Assembly: GCF_002282855.1 (NCBI RefSeq)
Contig: NZ_NRIR01000001.1
Coordinates: forward strand, 558,001 to 622,000
From: Paraferrimonas sedimenticola
GTDB lineage: Bacteria > Pseudomonadota > Gammaproteobacteria > Enterobacterales > Shewanellaceae
Length of the DNA: 64,000 nt
Direction of reading: 5' to 3'
Shown: piece after piece, positions 61,492 through 64,000 of the stretch
How positions within the stretch are numbered: the stretch's first letter is position 1
How the letters are laid out: each line of letters begins with the position of its first letter
Made by a program: the position numbers and the translations under genes
Notes under the pieces: model-generated
The model's database searches: none
Seen by the model: the letters and a program-made list of their open reading frames with translations, nothing else
What the model was told of the DNA's origin: nothing

Positions 61492-61788
61492 ATGAATCTA
61501 TCCAATAAACAAAAGCAGCACCTAAAAGGTTTGGCTCACAGCCTTAAGCCTGTCGTACTGCTAGGCGCCAACGGCCTAACCGAAGGCGTATTGGCCGAAA
61601 TCAATCTGGCACTGGACCACCACGAGCTAATCAAGGTGAAAGTCGCCAGCGAAGACCGCGAAATGAAGGCAATGGTAATCGATGCCATTGTTCGCGAAAC
61701 TTCAGCAGTTAAAGTACAGACCATAGGCCATATTTTGGTACTGTACCGTCAAAGCGAAGACGCTAAGATCGAATTGCCTCGCGCTTAA
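61492..61788 (+). CDS. yhbY: RNA-binding CRM-domain protein YhbY
   Basis: A 98-residue ribosome-associated RNA-binding protein thought to act in large-subunit assembly. It has the CRM fold signature LGANGLTEGVLAEINLALDHHELIKVKV. ATG 61492 is used (MNLSNKQKQ). It diverges from rlmE and ends before a very strong hairpin. Confidence 0.95.
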   Translation: MNLSNKQKQHLKGLAHSLKPVVLLGANGLTEGVLAEINLALDHHELIKVKVASEDREMKAMVIDAIVRETSAVKVQTIGHILVLYRQSEDAKIELPRA

Positions 61789-61852
61789 GCTGTTTGCACT
61801 GGTTTTTGTCGTTAGCGCAGCAAAAGCCTCAAGCACAGCAACAGCCGAAGCG

Positions 61853-61892
61853 ACCGTTAAAGAAGGGACCTGATGGTCCCTTCTTTAACGGT
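61853..61892. terminator. Strong bidirectional terminator
   Basis: An 18-base perfect stem with a four-base loop (TGAT). The transcripts of yhbY (plus) and the methyltransferase (minus) converge on it. Confidence 0.88.
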
Positions 61893-61909
61893 TAGAAGTT
61901 AAGTATGGC

Positions 61910-62935
61910 TTAAGGCTTACGAGCAACAATTAAATCTCGCTTAATCGACTGGTCCACTCGGTGGGAATAACCCACAAACGGCGGCTCTTCGAGTACCTCA
62001 AAGCCCTCAGCTTTCAAACATTCAGCCGCCGTTTGCCACTTTAGAGTGAACTCGTTAAACGAGATAACCAGGGAGGCACCGCTTTTTAGCAATTGCTTCC
62101 AAGCCGGTAGCGAGTCGGCTAACAAGCGCTCTGGGCTGCGCTCGAGCTTGGTGTCTGCCGCTTGCTTAGCACCGTGCTGCACGCCATAGGGCAAGTCCGT
62201 GACCAGCATGTCGCAGGAGCGCTTTTTGACCATGTGCATGGATAAGCGGGTGTCACCGTCAAACAGCTGCAGTTTTTGCGGCTGCTTAAACGCCTCTTTG
62301 CTGTGGGCGCAATCGAGCACAAATACGCTAGCGGCTTTTTTGCTGCCGCTAATATTGCGACGCTCTTTGTGGCCCTTGTGCTTGTAGCGCCCTTTCTTCA
62401 TGAAATTAAGCAGATAAGCGCGAGTCTCTTCGACCCACTTACTGTTAATCTCAACGCCGTTGACGTTAAAGCCGCGAATCAGGCCTTCGTACAAGCTAGT
62501 GCCTTTGCCGCACATAGGGTCCAGCAGAGTCGGACGCTCGCTGCCAGTATTGCTCGCGGCAATCGCCAGATTGACCATCATGCGAGTGAACTGCTCGTTA
62601 GTTTTACCCGTGTAGCGCAGGATCTGCACCATAGACTCAGGGAAAGTAAACCCAGGTTGCACCGCCATAGGCGCCAACAAGTCGCCCTGTTTTACTTCGA
62701 ACAAAGCGTAAAACATCGACGATGCCGCCAAGGCCTGTGCTTGTTCATCACTTAATGGCTGAGTTGCCATGAAGCACAAATGCGGTGGCAGACCATCGAC
62801 AGTGTCTTCTTCAAACTCCAACTCAACGCTGTGAGCATGAGCCAAAGCTTTTAGCTCAGATTGAGCAATCAGTTGGGAAGATTCAAAGTAGATGCGATTG
62901 TGGCCCGGGTTGGCCAACATAACGTAACGAGGCAT
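61910..62935 (-). CDS. TRM11/UPF0020-type RNA methyltransferase-like protein
   Basis: A 341-residue SAM-dependent methyltransferase. The N-terminal part (NRIYFESSQLIAQSELKALA) is a degenerate RNA-binding region. The C-terminal Rossmann part has the SAM motif TLLDPMCGKGTSLYEG and the catalytic DLPYGVQHG, in the place of the DPPY/NPPY motif of N- or G-methylating enzymes. Between them lies a Lys/Arg-rich insertion (YKHKGHKERRNISGSKKAAS). The RNA or protein target is not known. It is inserted between yhbY and greA, which are closer in E. coli. Confidence 0.8.
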   Translation of the reverse strand: MPRYVMLANPGHNRIYFESSQLIAQSELKALAHAHSVELEFEEDTVDGLPPHLCFMATQPLSDEQAQALAASSMFYALFEVKQGDLLAPMAVQPGFTFPESMVQILRYTGKTNEQFTRMMVNLAIAASNTGSERPTLLDPMCGKGTSLYEGLIRGFNVNGVEINSKWVEETRAYLLNFMKKGRYKHKGHKERRNISGSKKAASVFVLDCAHSKEAFKQPQKLQLFDGDTRLSMHMVKKRSCDMLVTDLPYGVQHGAKQAADTKLERSPERLLADSLPAWKQLLKSGASLVISFNEFTLKWQTAAECLKAEGFEVLEEPPFVGYSHRVDQSIKRDLIVARKP

Positions 62936-62986
62936 AAGCGATTATTCGATGCGAATTAGGTTGATTACGAGTTAACAGAAGAATTG

Positions 62987-63008
62987 CTGGGGAGCTAGCC
63001 GCTCCCCA
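62987..63008 (-). terminator. Hairpin after greA
   Basis: The stem GGGGAGC/GCTCCCC with a five-base loop is close after the greA stop. The T-run is poor, so termination there is uncertain. Confidence 0.45.
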
Positions 63009-63019
63009 CAAGCGCCGAG

Positions 63020-63499
63020 TTACAGATACTCAACCGCGGTGATTTCAAAGTCAGTCTCACCACCAGGGGTGTTGATGGTCACTTCGTCATCCAAATTCTT
63101 ACCAATCAAACCACGAGCGATAGGCGAGTTAACCGAAATCAGGTTAGCTTTGATATCCGCCTCGTCGTCACCCACGATGCGATAAGTCACTTCTTCGTCG
63201 CTGTCCAAGTTCAAAATGGTCACAGTAGTACCAAAAATCACACGACCCGTGTTCGGCATCTTGGTTACATCAATGATCTGAGCGTTCGACAGTTTACCTT
63301 CGATATCGCGAATGCGCGCTTCACAAAGACCCTGCTCTTCACGAGCAGCGTGATATTCCGCATTCTCTTTCAAATCGCCAAGCTCGCGAGCTTCTGCAAT
63401 CGCATTAGAGATCGCCGGACGACGCTCATGTTTAAGCACTTCTAGCTCTTCACGCAAAATCTCGGCGCCACGAGCTGTCATAGGGACTTGGTTATTCAC
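63020..63499 (-). CDS. greA: Transcription elongation factor GreA
   Basis: GreA rescues backtracked RNA polymerase by stimulating RNA cleavage. The 159-residue protein starts at a GTG (63499), giving [20 protein letters not shown], which matches the E. coli start pattern and length (158). The coiled coil contains [21 protein letters not shown] with the acidic tip residues, and the C-terminal domain [20 protein letters not shown] and [17 protein letters not shown] much longer upstream frame has no coding features. Confidence 0.96.
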   Translation of the reverse strand: MNNQVPMTARGAEILREELEVLKHERRPAISNAIAEARELGDLKENAEYHAAREEQGLCEARIRDIEGKLSNAQIIDVTKMPNTGRVIFGTTVTILNLDSDEEVTYRIVGDDEADIKANLISVNSPIARGLIGKNLDDEVTINTPGGETDFEITAVEYL

Positions 63500-64000
63500 T
63501 CTTTCTTTTCTCCATACAGAATACGATTCCGCCGCCTGACCAGAAGTAAAGCGGAAACGAAAAATTTGGGTTGGATAAATCGATGCTAAAGCTGAGGAAC
63601 AGATTAACACCCAGCCACTAGAAACTCCACCAGAATTCAGTGTAGACCATAGAGATCGGAAGTAGGTCAAGGAACTCGCAACTGGCTGCCAGCAACCTGA
63701 AAATAGCGGTTGGCCACTCGCCATTAGGGGCTAGCAACCCGCTGGGAACAGAGCGCAGTTAGCTGTTGGCAGAGCGCGGTTGGCAACCCGCAGGTAGCAA
63801 CTGGCAGCTCGGAACCGGATAGTGCGTAGAGGGCGCAGCTTCATTCACGTCGGGACGCTCTAGACATCCATGTGCGCTCTCAGGTCGTTCCCGACGACCT
63901 GAAGCCCTCCTTCGAATGAACCTACACCCTCTCCACTTACCATCCGGTTCCATTGCTTTGGCTGCTACCTGCGGGTTTTAGGCTTATTTGCATCTGGCGG
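63500..64000. other. greA upstream region
   Basis: The 500 bases hold no protein gene that I can support. They contain the greA leader and promoter, low-order repeats (AACCCGC-type words at 63740-63800) and the long inverted repeat at 63784-63977. Confidence 0.6.
63784..63977. repeat. Long imperfect inverted repeat with nested palindromes
   Basis: The left arm (63784-63846) matches the complement of the right arm (63914-63977) in blocks: AACCCGCAGGTAGCA, GGAACCGGAT and TTCATTC, with diverged stretches between at the same spacing. The 67-base centre holds further palindromes: CGTCGGGA with TCCCGACG, and CAGGTCGT with ACGACCTG. It carries no gene and looks like a folded non-autonomous or REP-like element. 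Confidence 0.75.

Noticed and set aside
63759-63953. Short minus-strand frame inside the long inverted repeat
   Set aside because: The composition follows the palindrome and there is no ribosome-binding site or family pattern.

Overview
The window looks like the chromosome of a marine or sediment gammaproteobacterium of the Shewanella/Ferrimonas type (order Alteromonadales). The reasons are the core gene order glmM-tpiA-secG-tRNA-Leu and tRNA-fMet-rimP-nusA, an extracellular-type DMSO reductase operon (decaheme cytochrome, MtrB-like porin, DmsAB, TorD-like chaperone), a thiosulfate/polysulfide reductase with a ThsSR/TtrSR-like sensor pair, and a persulfide reductase of the CoADR-rhodanese type. 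The genus is an inference; no rRNA is present.

Layout. At 1-1.96 kb, on the minus strand, are nusA (3' part outside the window), rimP and the initiator tRNA-fMet. At 52.95-63.5 kb, mostly on the minus strand, are tRNA-Leu(GAG), secG, tpiA, glmM, folP, ftsH, rlmE and greA, with yhbY divergent. This is the conserved nusA-to-greA neighbourhood. Between the two tRNA genes lies about 51 kb of metabolic genes: a DUF1501/DUF1800 pair (2.1-4.7 kb); an aryl polyene (APE) pigment cluster of about 20 genes (5.5-23.1 kb); PKD-repeat and small lipoproteins with a decayed outer-membrane-protein gene in an AT-rich stretch (23.1-28.5 kb); an M17 aminopeptidase and a small membrane protein (28.5-30.6 kb); a CadC/ToxR-like regulator with a membrane partner, plus a split-Soret-like cytochrome and a heme-less lipoprotein (30.7-33.6 kb); a sulfur block (34.0-42.7 kb); the DMSO reductase operon (43.4-51.3 kb); and a porin (51.6-52.9 kb).

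How the parts work together. The APE cluster has a complete set of parts: an aromatic amino acid ammonia-lyase to make an aryl starter, an AMP ligase, two ACPs, two ketosynthases and a chain-length-factor-like protein, a ketoreductase, two dehydratases, a thioesterase, acyl- and glycosyltransferases, a LolA-like carrier and an MMPL exporter. A divergent three-gene unit adds a methyltransferase, a phosphopantetheinyl transferase and a PagL-like lipid A deacylase. The sulfur block joins thiosulfate/polysulfide reduction (PhsABC) to persulfide reduction and to an ArsR regulator whose two cysteines have the spacing of known persulfide sensors. Its sensor kinase is split by an in-frame amber codon. 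The DMSO block would carry electrons across the outer membrane to a surface-exposed DmsAB.

Most interesting items: the amber-split sensor kinase; the persulfide-sensor-like ArsR with a palindrome on the promoter of the persulfide reductase gene; the uncharacterised redox/sensing group at 30.7-33.6 kb; the PagL-like enzyme inside an APE locus; and a long imperfect inverted repeat next to greA. No integrase, transposase, phage or CRISPR was found.
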